Shown in pieces: positions 18,562 to 27,733 of a DNA stretch of 64,000 nt. The DNA is from UBA4085 sp964556755. Lineage in GTDB: Bacteria > Acidobacteriota > Aminicenantia > Aminicenantales > UBA4085. The stretch spans positions 26,188 through 90,187 of the forward strand of contig CAZKXI010000011.1 in the NCBI GenBank assembly GCA_964556755.1, given 5' to 3'. A program made the translations under genes and the position numbers. Within the stretch, counting starts at the first letter, position 1. Each line of letters opens with the position of its first letter. The notes under the pieces were generated by a model. The model was not told the origin of the DNA and searched no databases. It saw only the letters and a list, made by a program, of their open reading frames with translations.

Positions 18562-19041
18562 ATGAAGAAAGGAGCCGCGCTGTGCGGGATCCTCCTCTTG
18601 GCTCTGGCCGCGGCGGCTCTCGGTCAGGGGGGGCGTCCGGCCGTCCAGCGGCTGCTGCGCATGGAGAACCTGGAGCCGCGTAACCGGCCCCCGGCGACGG
18701 CCCGGCGGGACATCTTCTCGCCGGGCGGATACGGCCCCGCGGCCGGCGCCCTTCTCCCCGGCCGGGCCCTTCCCGGCAGGCCCGGCGGAGCGGAGGAAGC
18801 CGTCGAGCTGGAGGAGCCGCCGAGGCCCGCTTTCAGCCTCCGCTTCATCGGCTACAGCCACAACCCCCGGCTCGACCGGACCGTCGGGCTCGTTCTCCTC
18901 GACGGCGTCGCCCGGGCCGTCGGCGCGGGCGACGTCCTGCCGAACGGGCTCGAGATCGTCCGCGTCACCCGCGAGCGGATCGAGGCCCGCAAGCCCGACG
19001 GGGAGATCCTGACCTTCAGCCTGGAAGGAGACAAGCGATGA
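18562..19041 (+). CDS. PilP/GspC-like periplasmic pilus protein
   Basis: 159-aa exported protein. Signal peptide at 1-22 (MKKGAALCGILLLALAAAALG). A proline- and glycine-rich linker (about 35-85, with RRDIFSPGGY) leads to a small beta domain (FSLRFIGYSHNP...VGAGDVLPNGLEIVRVTRERIEARKPDG) that resembles the homology-region domain of PilP/GspC, which contacts the secretin N-domains. ATG 18562 gives a clean signal peptide; ATG 18535 would add nine residues. It overlaps the secretin start by 4 bp. Gene order and domain pattern support the call; identity is not certain. Confidence 0.7.
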   Translation: MKKGAALCGILLLALAAAALGQGGRPAVQRLLRMENLEPRNRPPATARRDIFSPGGYGPAAGALLPGRALPGRPGGAEEAVELEEPPRPAFSLRFIGYSHNPRLDRTVGLVLLDGVARAVGAGDVLPNGLEIVRVTRERIEARKPDGEILTFSLEGDKR

Positions 19042-21176
19042 AGAAGATCGCGCTCGTCCTGCTGGCGGCGCTGGCCGCCGGCGCCTGCGCCACGTTGAGC
19101 CCGAGCTACAAGCTGGGAACCGCGGCCGAGGTGGCCAAGCGCTTCGACGAGGCCATCGCTTACTACGAGAAGGCGGCCCTGGAGAAGCCCAAGGACCCGG
19201 TCTACCGTATGGCCGCCGAGCGGGCCCGGCTGTCGGCCAGCCTGTACCACCTTCAGGAGGCCCGCCGGCTGGCCGCGGAGGGGAAGAAGGACGAGGCGTC
19301 GGCCGCCTACCGCAAGGTCCTGGCCTACAATCCCCGCGACAGCCAGTCGGCCCTGGAGGCCCGTCAGCTCCTGGCCCCGCCACCGGCGGCTCCGGCCGGG
19401 CCGGCCAAGATCGAGTTCCCCATCAAGCTGCGGACCAAGGACGAAGCCCTCCAGGTCAAGGTGCCGGTCGAGTCCAGCCTCCGCTCGATCTTCCTGACCC
19501 TGGGCCGGGCGGCCGGGATCAACGTCGTCTTCGACTCCGGCTTCCGCGACGTCCCCTATACGGCCGATCTGTCGGGCCAGACCTTCGAGCAGGCCCTGCG
19601 GACGCTCTGCCAGGCGACCAAGAACTTCTCCCGCATCGTCGACGAGCGGACGGTCCTGGTCATCCCGGACGAGCCGCTCAAGCGGGTCCAGTTCGAGGTC
19701 TCCTGCATCAAGACCTTCCGGCTGTCCAACATCGCCGGCCAGGACGTCTTCGCCGCCCTGACCCAGATGCTGCGGGCCCAGTACGCCGCCCCCAACGTCA
19801 TCTTCGACAAGGACCAGAACACGGTCACGGTGCGCGGCTCGGCCGAGATGGTCGAGCTGGCCGGCGGCCTGATCCGGGGCTGGGACAAGCCCAAGGGCGA
19901 GATCGTGGTCGACGTCGAGATCATGGAGGTCTCGCGGACCAAGGTCCGCCAGCTGGGCATGGACTTCGGCGAGGGAGTAGCCGGCTTACGCTACGACGGT
20001 GGGGCCGACCTCGGCGACGACGCCGCCGGCTGGTTCAATCTTAAGAGCCTGGCCCTGGGGCAGGCCGGGAGCTACTCCGTGACCCTGCCCTCGGCCTACC
20101 TCCAGATCCTGGAGTCGGACTCCAACACCAAGATCATCGCCCAGCCCCGCCTGCGGGGGGTCTCGGACGAGAAGATCACCTACAAGGTCGGCCAGAAGGT
20201 CCCCATCCCCCAGACGACCTACGTGCCGGTCGCCGCCGGCGGCTACGCCTCCAATCCCCTGACCAACTTCCAGCAGCAGGACGTCGGCATCGAGATCAAC
20301 TTCACGCCCCGCGTCCACCGCGAGAAGGACGTGACCCTGGACGCGGAGATCAAGGTCACCTCCATCGGCGGCACGGGCTACGCCGACATCCCCATCATCA
20401 ACAACCGCGAGATCAAGAACGTCGTCCGCCTCAAGGACGGCGAGACCCAGCTCATCGCCGGGCTGCTGCGCGACGAGGAGCGCAAGTCGATCGCCGGCAT
20501 CCCCGGCCTCAAGGACATCCCCGGCCTGGGCCGCCTGTTCGGAGCCGAGACGACCAACCTCGATCAGACCGACGTCATCATCACCATCACGCCCTACGTC
20601 ATCCGGCCCCTGGCCGACGCCGAGGCCGACGCGCCGCCCATCTGGGTCGACGTGGACGCTTCCTCCGGGGCCGCTCCGGGCGGCGTCGCGGCCGCCCTGT
20701 CCGAACGGGACATCGAGCCCGAGGCCGGCTTGGCCGCCCAGCGCCGGCGGGCCGCGGAAGGCGCCGTCAATCTGATCGCCCTGAGCCCGGCCAACCTGGA
20801 GGGCGCCGTGGGCCGGGAGTTCCGCATGTCCCTCAACGTCCGCTCCGACCAGGAGATCAACGCCCTGTCGCTGACTGTGACGTTCGATCCGCGCATCGTC
20901 GGCCTCAAGGACGCGACCGAGGGCGGCCTGAGCCGGCAAGCCGGCGGGGCGCCTTCCTTCCTCAAGCAGATCGACCCGGGCGGGATCTGCACCATCGGCT
21001 TCACGGCCGCCCAGCCGGGCAAGGGCGTCAGGGGCGGCGGCACGCTGGCCACCCTGCTCTTCGAGGCCAAGGCTCCCGGACTGGCCGTCATCGGGATCGC
21101 GGGCGTGACCGGGATGAGCGGCGCCGGGGCGCCGATCGCCTTCCAGACCGGCGAGGGCCGGATCACCGTCCGTTAG
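19038..21176 (+). CDS. gspD: Secretin (GspD/PilQ family) with N-terminal TPRs and C-terminal cohesin-like domain
   Basis: 712-aa outer-membrane channel. Lipoprotein-type signal (AAGACATL, Cys18). Residues 25-115 are two or three TPR-like helices, then an STN-type domain (about 135-215), an N1 domain with the VFAALTQMLRAQY segment, and the secretin core (about 290-525) with VPIPQTTYVPV and LKDGETQLIAGLLRDEE. From about 575 to the end the chain has a beta-rich domain beginning VNLIALSPANLEGAVGREF and ending in the GEGRITV style of cohesin modules. It closes the F-E-M-N-O-P-Q operon. TPR plus cohesin-like ends on one secretin are an unusual set. Confidence 0.92.
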   Translation: MKKIALVLLAALAAGACATLSPSYKLGTAAEVAKRFDEAIAYYEKAALEKPKDPVYRMAAERARLSASLYHLQEARRLAAEGKKDEASAAYRKVLAYNPRDSQSALEARQLLAPPPAAPAGPAKIEFPIKLRTKDEALQVKVPVESSLRSIFLTLGRAAGINVVFDSGFRDVPYTADLSGQTFEQALRTLCQATKNFSRIVDERTVLVIPDEPLKRVQFEVSCIKTFRLSNIAGQDVFAALTQMLRAQYAAPNVIFDKDQNTVTVRGSAEMVELAGGLIRGWDKPKGEIVVDVEIMEVSRTKVRQLGMDFGEGVAGLRYDGGADLGDDAAGWFNLKSLALGQAGSYSVTLPSAYLQILESDSNTKIIAQPRLRGVSDEKITYKVGQKVPIPQTTYVPVAAGGYASNPLTNFQQQDVGIEINFTPRVHREKDVTLDAEIKVTSIGGTGYADIPIINNREIKNVVRLKDGETQLIAGLLRDEERKSIAGIPGLKDIPGLGRLFGAETTNLDQTDVIITITPYVIRPLADAEADAPPIWVDVDASSGAAPGGVAAALSERDIEPEAGLAAQRRRAAEGAVNLIALSPANLEGAVGREFRMSLNVRSDQEINALSLTVTFDPRIVGLKDATEGGLSRQAGGAPSFLKQIDPGGICTIGFTAAQPGKGVRGGGTLATLLFEAKAPGLAVIGIAGVTGMSGAGAPIAFQTGEGRITVR

Positions 21177-21181
21177 GGTGA

Positions 21182-21211
21182 TTGCTTTCCCTCCGCTGCC
21201 CGGGATAGAAT
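21182..21211 (+). promoter_or_regulatory. Promoter of the NTPase-MoaD pair
   Basis: TTGCTT at 21182-21187, 18-bp spacer, TAGAAT at 21206-21211, then a GAGGGAA ribosome site before ATG 21230. It lies immediately after the secretin stop. Confidence 0.45.
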
Positions 21212-21229
21212 GGGCCGAAGCGAGGGAAC

Positions 21230-21760
21230 ATGATCCTCATCCTGACCGGCGCGGTCGGCTCCGGCAAGACCGGCTTCCTGCGCAAGCTCATCACCTACTT
21301 GGGATCCGAGGGCGTCGACGTGGCGGGCTTCTTCTGCCCGCGCGTCTTCCAGGACGATGAGCTCATCGGCTACGACATGGTCGACGCGGCCAGCCTGAAG
21401 AAGCGGCCGTTCCTCCGCAAGGGCGGGGCGGACGGCGGAGCGGAGACGGTCGGCCCCTATGTCGTCCAAGGCGACATCCAGGCCGCGGCCAACGCCATCC
21501 TCAGCGCCAGTTCGCCGGGGGCCGAGCTGATCGTGGACGAGCTGGGCCCCTTGGAGCTGGCCGGCAAAGGCCATTGGCCGGCCCTGGCGCCGCTCCTCGA
21601 CGATCCGGCCCGCAATTTCCTCTTCGTCATCCGGGACGCTTGCCTGGATGACTTTGTCAAGCTCCTGGGCGGGCGCCCGCTCAAGATCTTCTCCATGAAG
21701 GACCGGATCAACGTCTCGGAGGTCGTGCGCGAGATCCAGAGCCATGTCCATTCGGGTTAG
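21230..21760 (+). CDS. P-loop nucleoside triphosphatase, THEP1/NTPase_1-like
   Basis: 176-aa soluble P-loop protein. Walker A is GAVGSGKT at residues 7-14. A DELGPLEL segment near 103-110 matches the Walker B region of the NTPase_1 (THEP1) family (xDExGxxE), followed by FVIRD. Length fits the family of about 170-190 aa. THEP1-type enzymes hydrolyse nucleoside triphosphates with unclear physiological role. Here it overlaps a MoaD-like gene by 17 bp and precedes an aldehyde:ferredoxin oxidoreductase, so a role in supplying or checking the pterin cofactor is conceivable but not shown. Confidence 0.75.
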   Translation: MILILTGAVGSGKTGFLRKLITYLGSEGVDVAGFFCPRVFQDDELIGYDMVDAASLKKRPFLRKGGADGGAETVGPYVVQGDIQAAANAILSASSPGAELIVDELGPLELAGKGHWPALAPLLDDPARNFLFVIRDACLDDFVKLLGGRPLKIFSMKDRINVSEVVREIQSHVHSG

Positions 21761-22019
21761 GCTCTTCGCCACATTCAGAGAGCTTTTTGGCCTCAAGGAG
21801 ACGGAGGTCGCTCCGGGCGCGGCCCCCACGCTCGGCGCTCTCCTCGACGGGCTGGCCGACACGCCCGCCCGCCGCCTGGCTCTTCGCGAAGGCCCCGGCC
21901 TCAAGCCTCACGTGGTGGTCATGGTCAACGGCGCCCCGGCCCCCCCGGAGAGCTTCGCCGAGGTCCCTCTCAAGGACGGCGACGTGGTGGCGGTCTTCCC
22001 CCTCATGGGGGGCGGATAG
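21744..22019 (+). CDS. MoaD/ThiS-family sulfur carrier protein
   Basis: 91-aa beta-grasp protein (SIRVRLFATFRELFGLKETEV start, VVVMVNGAP middle, GDVVAVFPLMGGG end). The C-terminal Gly-Gly, which is adenylated and thiocarboxylated in MoaD, is present. MoaD donates sulfur for the dithiolene of molybdopterin; AOR enzymes use the tungsten form. Sitting just ahead of the AOR gene, it is probably a dedicated carrier for that cofactor. Overlaps the NTPase gene by 17 bp; 65 bp separate it from the AOR start. Confidence 0.88.
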   Translation: MSIRVRLFATFRELFGLKETEVAPGAAPTLGALLDGLADTPARRLALREGPGLKPHVVVMVNGAPAPPESFAEVPLKDGDVVAVFPLMGGG

Positions 22020-22084
22020 TCCGCCGCGGCTTGAGTCCCGGGCCGTCTTCTTGTATCCTGCAGTCCTCTTCCCGGGAGAGCTCC

Positions 22085-23947
22085 ATGCCGTCCACCCCCT
22101 TCGGCTTCTTCGGCAAGTACGCCGAGATTGATCTGTCCACGGGGGACGTCCGCGTCCTGCCGCTGGCCGCCGAGACCATCGCCGCTTACCTGGGCGGCCG
22201 CGGCTTGGGCACGCGGCTCCTCTACGATACCGTTGATCCGGCCTGCGATCCGCTGGGGCCCGAAAACGCAATCGTCATCGCCGCCTCGCCGCTGATCGGC
22301 ACCAACGCGCCCACGGCCGCCCGCGGCCATATGGTCTTCAAATCGCCCCTGACCGGCGTCATCGGAACGGCCAATTCCGGAGGGGCCTGGGGCGCCTCCT
22401 TCAAGGGCGCCGGCTACGATGCCTTGGTCGTCAAGGGCCGGGCGGCCGCTCCCGTCTGGATCGATATCGACGCCCGTGGCATTCGGGTCGAGCCGGCCCA
22501 CCATCTCTGGGGCCGCGACATCCATGATGTCACGGACGAGCTGACGGCGGGCTTCGAGGGCCCTGACCGGCCGCGGGTCCTGTGCATCGGGCCGGCGGGG
22601 GAGAATCTGGTCCGGTTTGCGGTGGTCGGCAACGATAAAAACCGCATGTACGGACGCTGCGGGGCGGGCGCCGTCTGGGGGTCCAAGAACCTGAAGGCCA
22701 TTCGCGTCCGGGGCCGGGAGAAGGCGCCCCTGGCCGACAAGGACCGCTTCCAATCCGGCTACGACCAGGCCTTCTACCTGCTGCGCCAGGCCCCGGTGAC
22801 CAAGCGGCTGATGCGCGAGATGGGCACGGCCGGGCTGGTCGAGCTAATCAATGTTATCGACATGCTGCCGCACCGCAACTTCCAGGACTGCGCCCACGAC
22901 GAGGCCGACCTGGACCGCGTCTCCGGCGAGACGATCGCCCGGACCATCCTGGAGCGGGCGGCCGGGTGCTTTCTCTGCCCCATCGGCTGCCAGCGCCACA
23001 CCCGCATTGAGGAACCGGACGGGACGGTCCGCAAGGGCGAGGGACCCGAGTACGAGACCGTCGTGCTGATGGGCCCGGATTGCGACGTCTACGACCTGGC
23101 GGCCGTGACCAAGGCCAATTACCGCTGCAACGAGCTGGGCTTGGACACCATGTCCTTCGGCGGCACGGTGGCCTGCGCCATGGAGCTGGCCGGCAAGGGG
23201 CTGCTGCCGGCAGACGTCGAGGGCGCGGCGGGCCTGCGCTTCGGCGACGGCCCGGCCCTGGAAGAGCTGGCTGTGGCGACCGCCCGCCGGCATGGCCTGG
23301 GCGACTGGCTGGCCGAGGGATCCTACCGGCTGGCCGAGCGCTGCGGCCGGCCCGACCTGTCCATGACCGTCAAGAGGCTCGAGGTCCCGGCCTACGACCC
23401 GCGGGCCTCCTTCACCCAGGCCCTGGGCTACATGACCTCGCCCTCCGGGGCCTGCCATCTGCGAGGCGGCTACGCCGTCTCGCTGGCCTTCTTCGGCGGG
23501 ACCAAGGAGATTCCCCGCTTCAGCCTGCTGCAGGCGCCGATCGCCGTCCGCAACATGCAAAATCACGGCATCCTGCAGGACAGCGCCGGCATCTGCCGCT
23601 TCACCGGCTACGCCTTCGGGGCCGACCCTTGGGCCCGCATGCTGAGCGGGGCGACGGGGATGGACTTCTCCGTCGCCAGGCTGGAGAGGATCGAGAACCG
23701 GGTGGCGGCCTTGGAGCGGATGTTCAACCTGGAGGCCGGGGCGACTGCGGCCGATGACGCCCTGCCGGCCCGCTTCGCCGAGGAGCCGATCCCGGTGGCC
23801 GGCGAGCCGCGGGCCGTGACCTGGGAGGCCCAGGACCGGATGCGGCGCGACTACTACGCCGTGCGCGGCTGGGACGAGGCCGGGCGGCCGAAGCCGGCCC
23901 TGGTCGAGGAGCTGGAGATCGCCCCGCGGCCGGGGAGGAAGCCATGA
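22085..23947 (+). CDS. aor: Aldehyde:ferredoxin oxidoreductase (tungsten/molybdenum pterin enzyme)
   Basis: 620-aa cytosolic enzyme that oxidises aldehydes to acids with ferredoxin as electron acceptor. Length matches the family. The [4Fe-4S] ligands are C295-x2-C298-x3-C302 (CFLCPIGC) and Cys504 in the pterin-binding motif DSAGIC (499-504). The first pterin-side region includes GRGLGTRLLYD. ATG 22085 follows a GGGAGAG ribosome site and starts the FGKYAEIDLSTG N-terminus; a longer in-frame start at 22031 is less likely. It overlaps the aldolase start by 4 bp. The natural substrate may be the aldehyde made by the neighbouring aldolase. Confidence 0.95.
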   Translation: MPSTPFGFFGKYAEIDLSTGDVRVLPLAAETIAAYLGGRGLGTRLLYDTVDPACDPLGPENAIVIAASPLIGTNAPTAARGHMVFKSPLTGVIGTANSGGAWGASFKGAGYDALVVKGRAAAPVWIDIDARGIRVEPAHHLWGRDIHDVTDELTAGFEGPDRPRVLCIGPAGENLVRFAVVGNDKNRMYGRCGAGAVWGSKNLKAIRVRGREKAPLADKDRFQSGYDQAFYLLRQAPVTKRLMREMGTAGLVELINVIDMLPHRNFQDCAHDEADLDRVSGETIARTILERAAGCFLCPIGCQRHTRIEEPDGTVRKGEGPEYETVVLMGPDCDVYDLAAVTKANYRCNELGLDTMSFGGTVACAMELAGKGLLPADVEGAAGLRFGDGPALEELAVATARRHGLGDWLAEGSYRLAERCGRPDLSMTVKRLEVPAYDPRASFTQALGYMTSPSGACHLRGGYAVSLAFFGGTKEIPRFSLLQAPIAVRNMQNHGILQDSAGICRFTGYAFGADPWARMLSGATGMDFSVARLERIENRVAALERMFNLEAGATAADDALPARFAEEPIPVAGEPRAVTWEAQDRMRRDYYAVRGWDEAGRPKPALVEELEIAPRPGRKP

Positions 23948-25421
23948 GCCATCGGGCCTGGACGACGAGCCGGGAGACCCTGCGGATGTTCCAGTCGCTG
24001 GGGCGGGCCTGCCTCCTCTACGACATCCAGGACAGCCACAGCGGCAACATGGCCATCAAGGTCCAAGACGAGTCCGGCCGCGAGCAGATCCTGATCACGG
24101 CCACGGGCAGCCAGAAAGGCGACCTCGACCCCAGCCAGATCTGCTTCCTCTCGGCCACCGAGACCGACTATGGCTACTACAAGGCCTCCTCGGAGACCGA
24201 CATCCATCAGAAGATCCTGAGCATCCCGGGCATGGGGGCGTCCATGCACGCCCACACCAAGGAGCTGACCATCGCCACGATGGACGACCGGCCGAAGCCG
24301 GCCCAGCCCCCGGACTTCGAGCCGATCGACCCCCTGGGCCGGAAGTTCCTGGGCGATCACGTCCACGTCGACTGGTTCGCCGTCCCCAGCGGCTCGCCGG
24401 AGATGACGGCCCGGATCCCCGAGCGCCTGCGCGACCATCCGGCCACGACCATCCAGGGCCATGGCACCTTCGTCCGGGCCCGGACCCTGCCGGAAGCCTA
24501 TTTCCTGCTGACGGTCGCCAACAACGCCGGCCAGGTGGCGCGCGGGGCCCGCAAGCTGGGCGTGGATGTGGCCGGGCTGCGGGCGGCTATCAAGGCGGAC
24601 CCGGCCGGCTTCTTCGCTCTCCCGCCCGACGATTACGATATCGACGACGCCGACGCCTGCGGCTTTCCCGAGGAGACCGAGATCCTGGCCGAGTTCCGCA
24701 AGGCCGGGGCGAGGATCTACGAGTCGCGCTTGTCGCCCTTCCACACCGGCTCGATGTCGGTGCGCGGCGTGGGCGATCTGCTCTACGCCCCCATGGCCTC
24801 CATGCCCCGCGAGGTCGGCGGACCGCTACGGAAGGTGCCGCTGCGGCCGGAGGCGGGCGACTCGGCCATCCTGCGGCTGCACAAGACGATCTACGCCGAG
24901 ACGGACTNNNNNNNNNNNNNNNNNNNNNNNNNNNNNNNNNNNNNNNNNNNNNNNNNNNNNNNNNNNNNNNNNNNNNNNNNNNNNNNNNNNNNNNNNNNNN
25001 NNNNNNNGCGGGCGACTCGGCCATCCTGCGGCTGCACAAGACGATCTACGCCGAGACGGACTTCCAGACGGTCATGCACTGCTGGCTGCCGGAGGCCGAG
25101 TCCCACTCGTACTTCAAATACCCGGGCGAGGACGAGGTCTCCGACCGCATCGTTCCCGTGGACGCCGAGGGGAGCTTCCTCTACTTGGTCATCCCGGTTC
25201 TGCCGGCCGGCGTGGACGCCGAGACGCTCATCCGCCGGCTCCACGACTACAAGGTCGCGGTCGTCCGGGGCGGCGGCGTCTGGGCCGTCGGCCAGCAGTC
25301 GCTGAGCGAAGTTCTCCACCACCCCTCGTCCGTGCGCGAGATCTGCCTCTACCGGATTGGGGCTTACGAGCAGGGCTTGAACCTGCGCAAGATGGAGCCG
25401 AAGAAAGCCAAGAAGTGGTGA
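23944..25421 (+). CDS. Tandem class II aldolase/adducin-domain protein (interrupted by an artefactual gap)
   Basis: The frame runs to 24907, then 100 N, then resumes. The 55 bp before and after the N run are identical; removing the N run plus one copy (155 bp) restores a single frame of 440 aa. Residues 1-200 are a class II aldolase domain with the substrate loop HSGNM (32-36) and metal-ligand motifs HAH (102-104) and QGHGTF (His173). Residues from about 245 look like a second, degenerate copy: HTGSMS at 267, then MHCW in place of the HAH region and RGGGVW in place of GHGTF, so it has probably lost the metal. It overlaps the AOR gene by 4 bp; the product aldehyde may feed the AOR. Confidence 0.85.
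24908..25007. other. Assembly gap (100 N) between overlapping contig ends
   Basis: Exactly 100 N, flanked by identical 55-bp sequences at 24853-24907 and 25008-25062. The contigs overlap and were not merged, so no sequence is really missing. Confidence 0.95.
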
Positions 25422-25433
25422 GGCCGGGGCGGT

Positions 25434-25462
25434 TTGACCCTCTTTGCCCCCTGTGATACATA
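25434..25462 (+). promoter_or_regulatory. Promoter of the prolyl oligopeptidase gene
   Basis: TTGACC at 25434-25439, 17-bp spacer, TACATA at 25457-25462, then a GCAGGAGG ribosome site before ATG 25494. Confidence 0.5.
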
Positions 25463-25493
25463 GTCCTTTCCGACTTCCCGCAGGAGGATTCGC

Positions 25494-27611
25494 ATGGGCA
25501 AGAAGACTCTCCTCGTCCTGGCCGCTCTGGCCCTGATCGTCATCCCCGTCTGCAAGAAGGCACCCGCCATGAAATACCCCGCCACCGCCAAGGTCGAGCA
25601 GGTCGACGACTACTTCGGCACCGCCGTGGCCGATCCTTACCGCTGGCTGGAGGACGACAAGTCCGCCGAGACAGCGGCCTGGGTCAAGGCCCAGAACGAG
25701 GTCACCTTCGGCTACCTGGCCCGGATCCCCTTCCGCGAAGCCCTCAAGAAGCGGCTGACCGACATCTTCAACTACCCCCGCTACTCCTCGCCCTTCCGGG
25801 TCGGGGAGCGGTACTTCTTCGCCAAGAACGACGGCCTGCAGAACCAGTCCGTGATCTACGTCCAGAAGGGCCTGGACGGCGAGCCCGAGGTCTTCATCGA
25901 CCCCAACGCCCTCTCGCCCGACGGGACGATCCGGATCGGCCTGCTGGGCCCGTCCGGCGACAAGAAGCGGATGGCCGTCTCGCGCGGCGAGGCCGGCTCG
26001 GACTGGTCCGAGATCCGGATCATGGACATCGAGACCAAGAAGGAGCTGGCCGACCAGATCAAGTGGGTCAAATTCTCGGGCGCGGCCTGGTGGAAGGACG
26101 GCTTCTTCTACAGCGGCTATGACAAGCCCGAGGCCGGCAAGGAGCTGACGGCCAAGAACGAGTTCCAGAAGGTCTTCTACCACAAGATCGGCGATCCGCA
26201 GGAGAAGGACGTCGTGGTCTTCGAGGACAAGGACCACCCTCTGCGCTACGTCAGCGCCGGCGTCACCGAGGACGAGCGGTTCGCTCTCGTCACCCTCAGC
26301 GAAGGCACCTCCGGCACGGAGCTCTACTGGCGCGACCTGACCAAGCCCGGCTCGACGTTCGGCCTGCTGATGAAGGGCTTCGACCACGACAGCGCCATCA
26401 TCGACAACGTCGGCGGCAAGCTCCTGGTCCAGACCAATCTCGAGGCCCCCAACGGCAGGCTCATCCTGATCGATCCCCTCAAGCCGGCCAAGGAAAGCTG
26501 GGCCGTCGTCATCCCCGAGAAGCCCGAAGTCCTCAGCGGCGCGGCCACCGGCGGCGGCGCGCTCTTCTGCACCTACCTCAAGGACGCCAACACCAAGATC
26601 TTCCAGTACGGGCTGGACGGGAAGCCGGTGCGGGAGATCGTCCTGCCGGCCCTGGGCACCTCCGGCGGCCTGGGCGGCTGGCGCGACGACACGACCCTCT
26701 TCTACACCTTCACCTCGTTCACCTACCCGCCGACCATCTTCAAGTACGACATCGCCAGCGGCGTCTCCGAGGTCTTCCGCAAGCCCGAGGTCAAGTTCGA
26801 TCCCCAGGCTTTCGAGACCAAGCAGGTCTTCTTCGCCTCCAAGGACGGGACCAAGGTGCCGATGTTCATCGTCCACAAGAAGGGGCTGGCCCTGGACGGG
26901 ACGAATCCCTGCTTCCTGACCGCCTACGGCGGCTTCAACATCAGCATCCAGCCCGGCTTCAGCCCGATGCTCATCGCCCTGCTGGAGCAGGGGGTGGTCT
27001 TCGCCGAGCCCAATCTGCGCGGCGGCGGCGAGTACGGCGAGACCTGGCACAAGGCCGGGATGCTGGACAAGAAGCAGAACGTCTTCGACGACTTCATCGC
27101 CGCGGCCGAGTACCTGATCGCGGAGAAGTACACCGCGAAGGACAAGCTGGGCATCTCCGGCGGGTCCAACGGCGGCCTGCTGGTGGGCGCGGCGATGACC
27201 CAGCGGCCCGACCTGTTCAGGGTGGCTTTGCCCGCGGTCGGGGTCATGGATATGCTCCGCTTCCATAAGTTCACGGTGGGCTGGGGGTGGGTGGTGGAGT
27301 ACGGCTCCAGCGACAACGAGGCCGACTTCAAATGGCTCTACGCCTATTCGCCCCTGCATAACCTGAAGGCCGGGACGGCCTATCCGGCCACTCTGGTGAC
27401 GACGGCCGACCATGACGACCGGGTCGTGCCGGCCCACTCCTTCAAGTTCGCCGCGACGCTTCAGGAGAGGCACAAGGGCCCGAACCCGGTCCTGATCCGG
27501 ATCGAGACCCGCTCCGGCCACGGCTCGGTCAACGTGACCAAGGCCATCGAGACGACCGCCGACGAGTACGCCTTCTTCCTCTACAACACGGGGGCGGCGC
27601 CGAAATTTTAG
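25494..27611 (+). CDS. Prolyl oligopeptidase (S9A family), exported
   Basis: 705-aa serine peptidase that cleaves short peptides after proline. An N-terminal hydrophobic segment (5-18) ending in VCKK gives a likely signal or lipoprotein anchor (Cys20). Next is a seven-blade propeller with entrance motif DPYRWLEDD (about 45-53) and then the alpha/beta-hydrolase domain with catalytic Ser558 in GGSNGG, Asp near 643 in DHDDRV and His676 in GHGS. Length is typical (about 700). A strong GGAGG ribosome site precedes ATG 25494. With the M1-like peptidase it suggests growth on peptides. Confidence 0.94.
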   Translation: MGKKTLLVLAALALIVIPVCKKAPAMKYPATAKVEQVDDYFGTAVADPYRWLEDDKSAETAAWVKAQNEVTFGYLARIPFREALKKRLTDIFNYPRYSSPFRVGERYFFAKNDGLQNQSVIYVQKGLDGEPEVFIDPNALSPDGTIRIGLLGPSGDKKRMAVSRGEAGSDWSEIRIMDIETKKELADQIKWVKFSGAAWWKDGFFYSGYDKPEAGKELTAKNEFQKVFYHKIGDPQEKDVVVFEDKDHPLRYVSAGVTEDERFALVTLSEGTSGTELYWRDLTKPGSTFGLLMKGFDHDSAIIDNVGGKLLVQTNLEAPNGRLILIDPLKPAKESWAVVIPEKPEVLSGAATGGGALFCTYLKDANTKIFQYGLDGKPVREIVLPALGTSGGLGGWRDDTTLFYTFTSFTYPPTIFKYDIASGVSEVFRKPEVKFDPQAFETKQVFFASKDGTKVPMFIVHKKGLALDGTNPCFLTAYGGFNISIQPGFSPMLIALLEQGVVFAEPNLRGGGEYGETWHKAGMLDKKQNVFDDFIAAAEYLIAEKYTAKDKLGISGGSNGGLLVGAAMTQRPDLFRVALPAVGVMDMLRFHKFTVGWGWVVEYGSSDNEADFKWLYAYSPLHNLKAGTAYPATLVTTADHDDRVVPAHSFKFAATLQERHKGPNPVLIRIETRSGHGSVNVTKAIETTADEYAFFLYNTGAAPKF

Positions 27612-27635
27612 GCTCTTCGCCCCATTCCGGGAAGA

Positions 27636-27651
27636 GCGGTTTGAGGTGTCG
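27636..27651 (+). repeat. Copy 1 of a dispersed intergenic repeat
   Basis: GCGGTTTGAGGTGTCG lies 24 bp after the peptidase stop. The surrounding 50 bp (27611-27660) match 55875-55924 without gaps at 38 of 50 positions by my alignment. Confidence 0.5.
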
Positions 27652-27733
27652 GCCCGGCGGGGCCGCGGCCCCGTCGTCGTCTCGGTCCTCGATGGCCCCG
27701 CCCGAGCGGGGACAAGCCGATCTGGACGGCGCC

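Noticed and set aside
24853..25062. 55-bp direct repeats as target-site duplications of a mobile element
   Set aside because: They flank only N, have the same length at a second gap and restore a reading frame when collapsed, so assembly overlap is the better reading.
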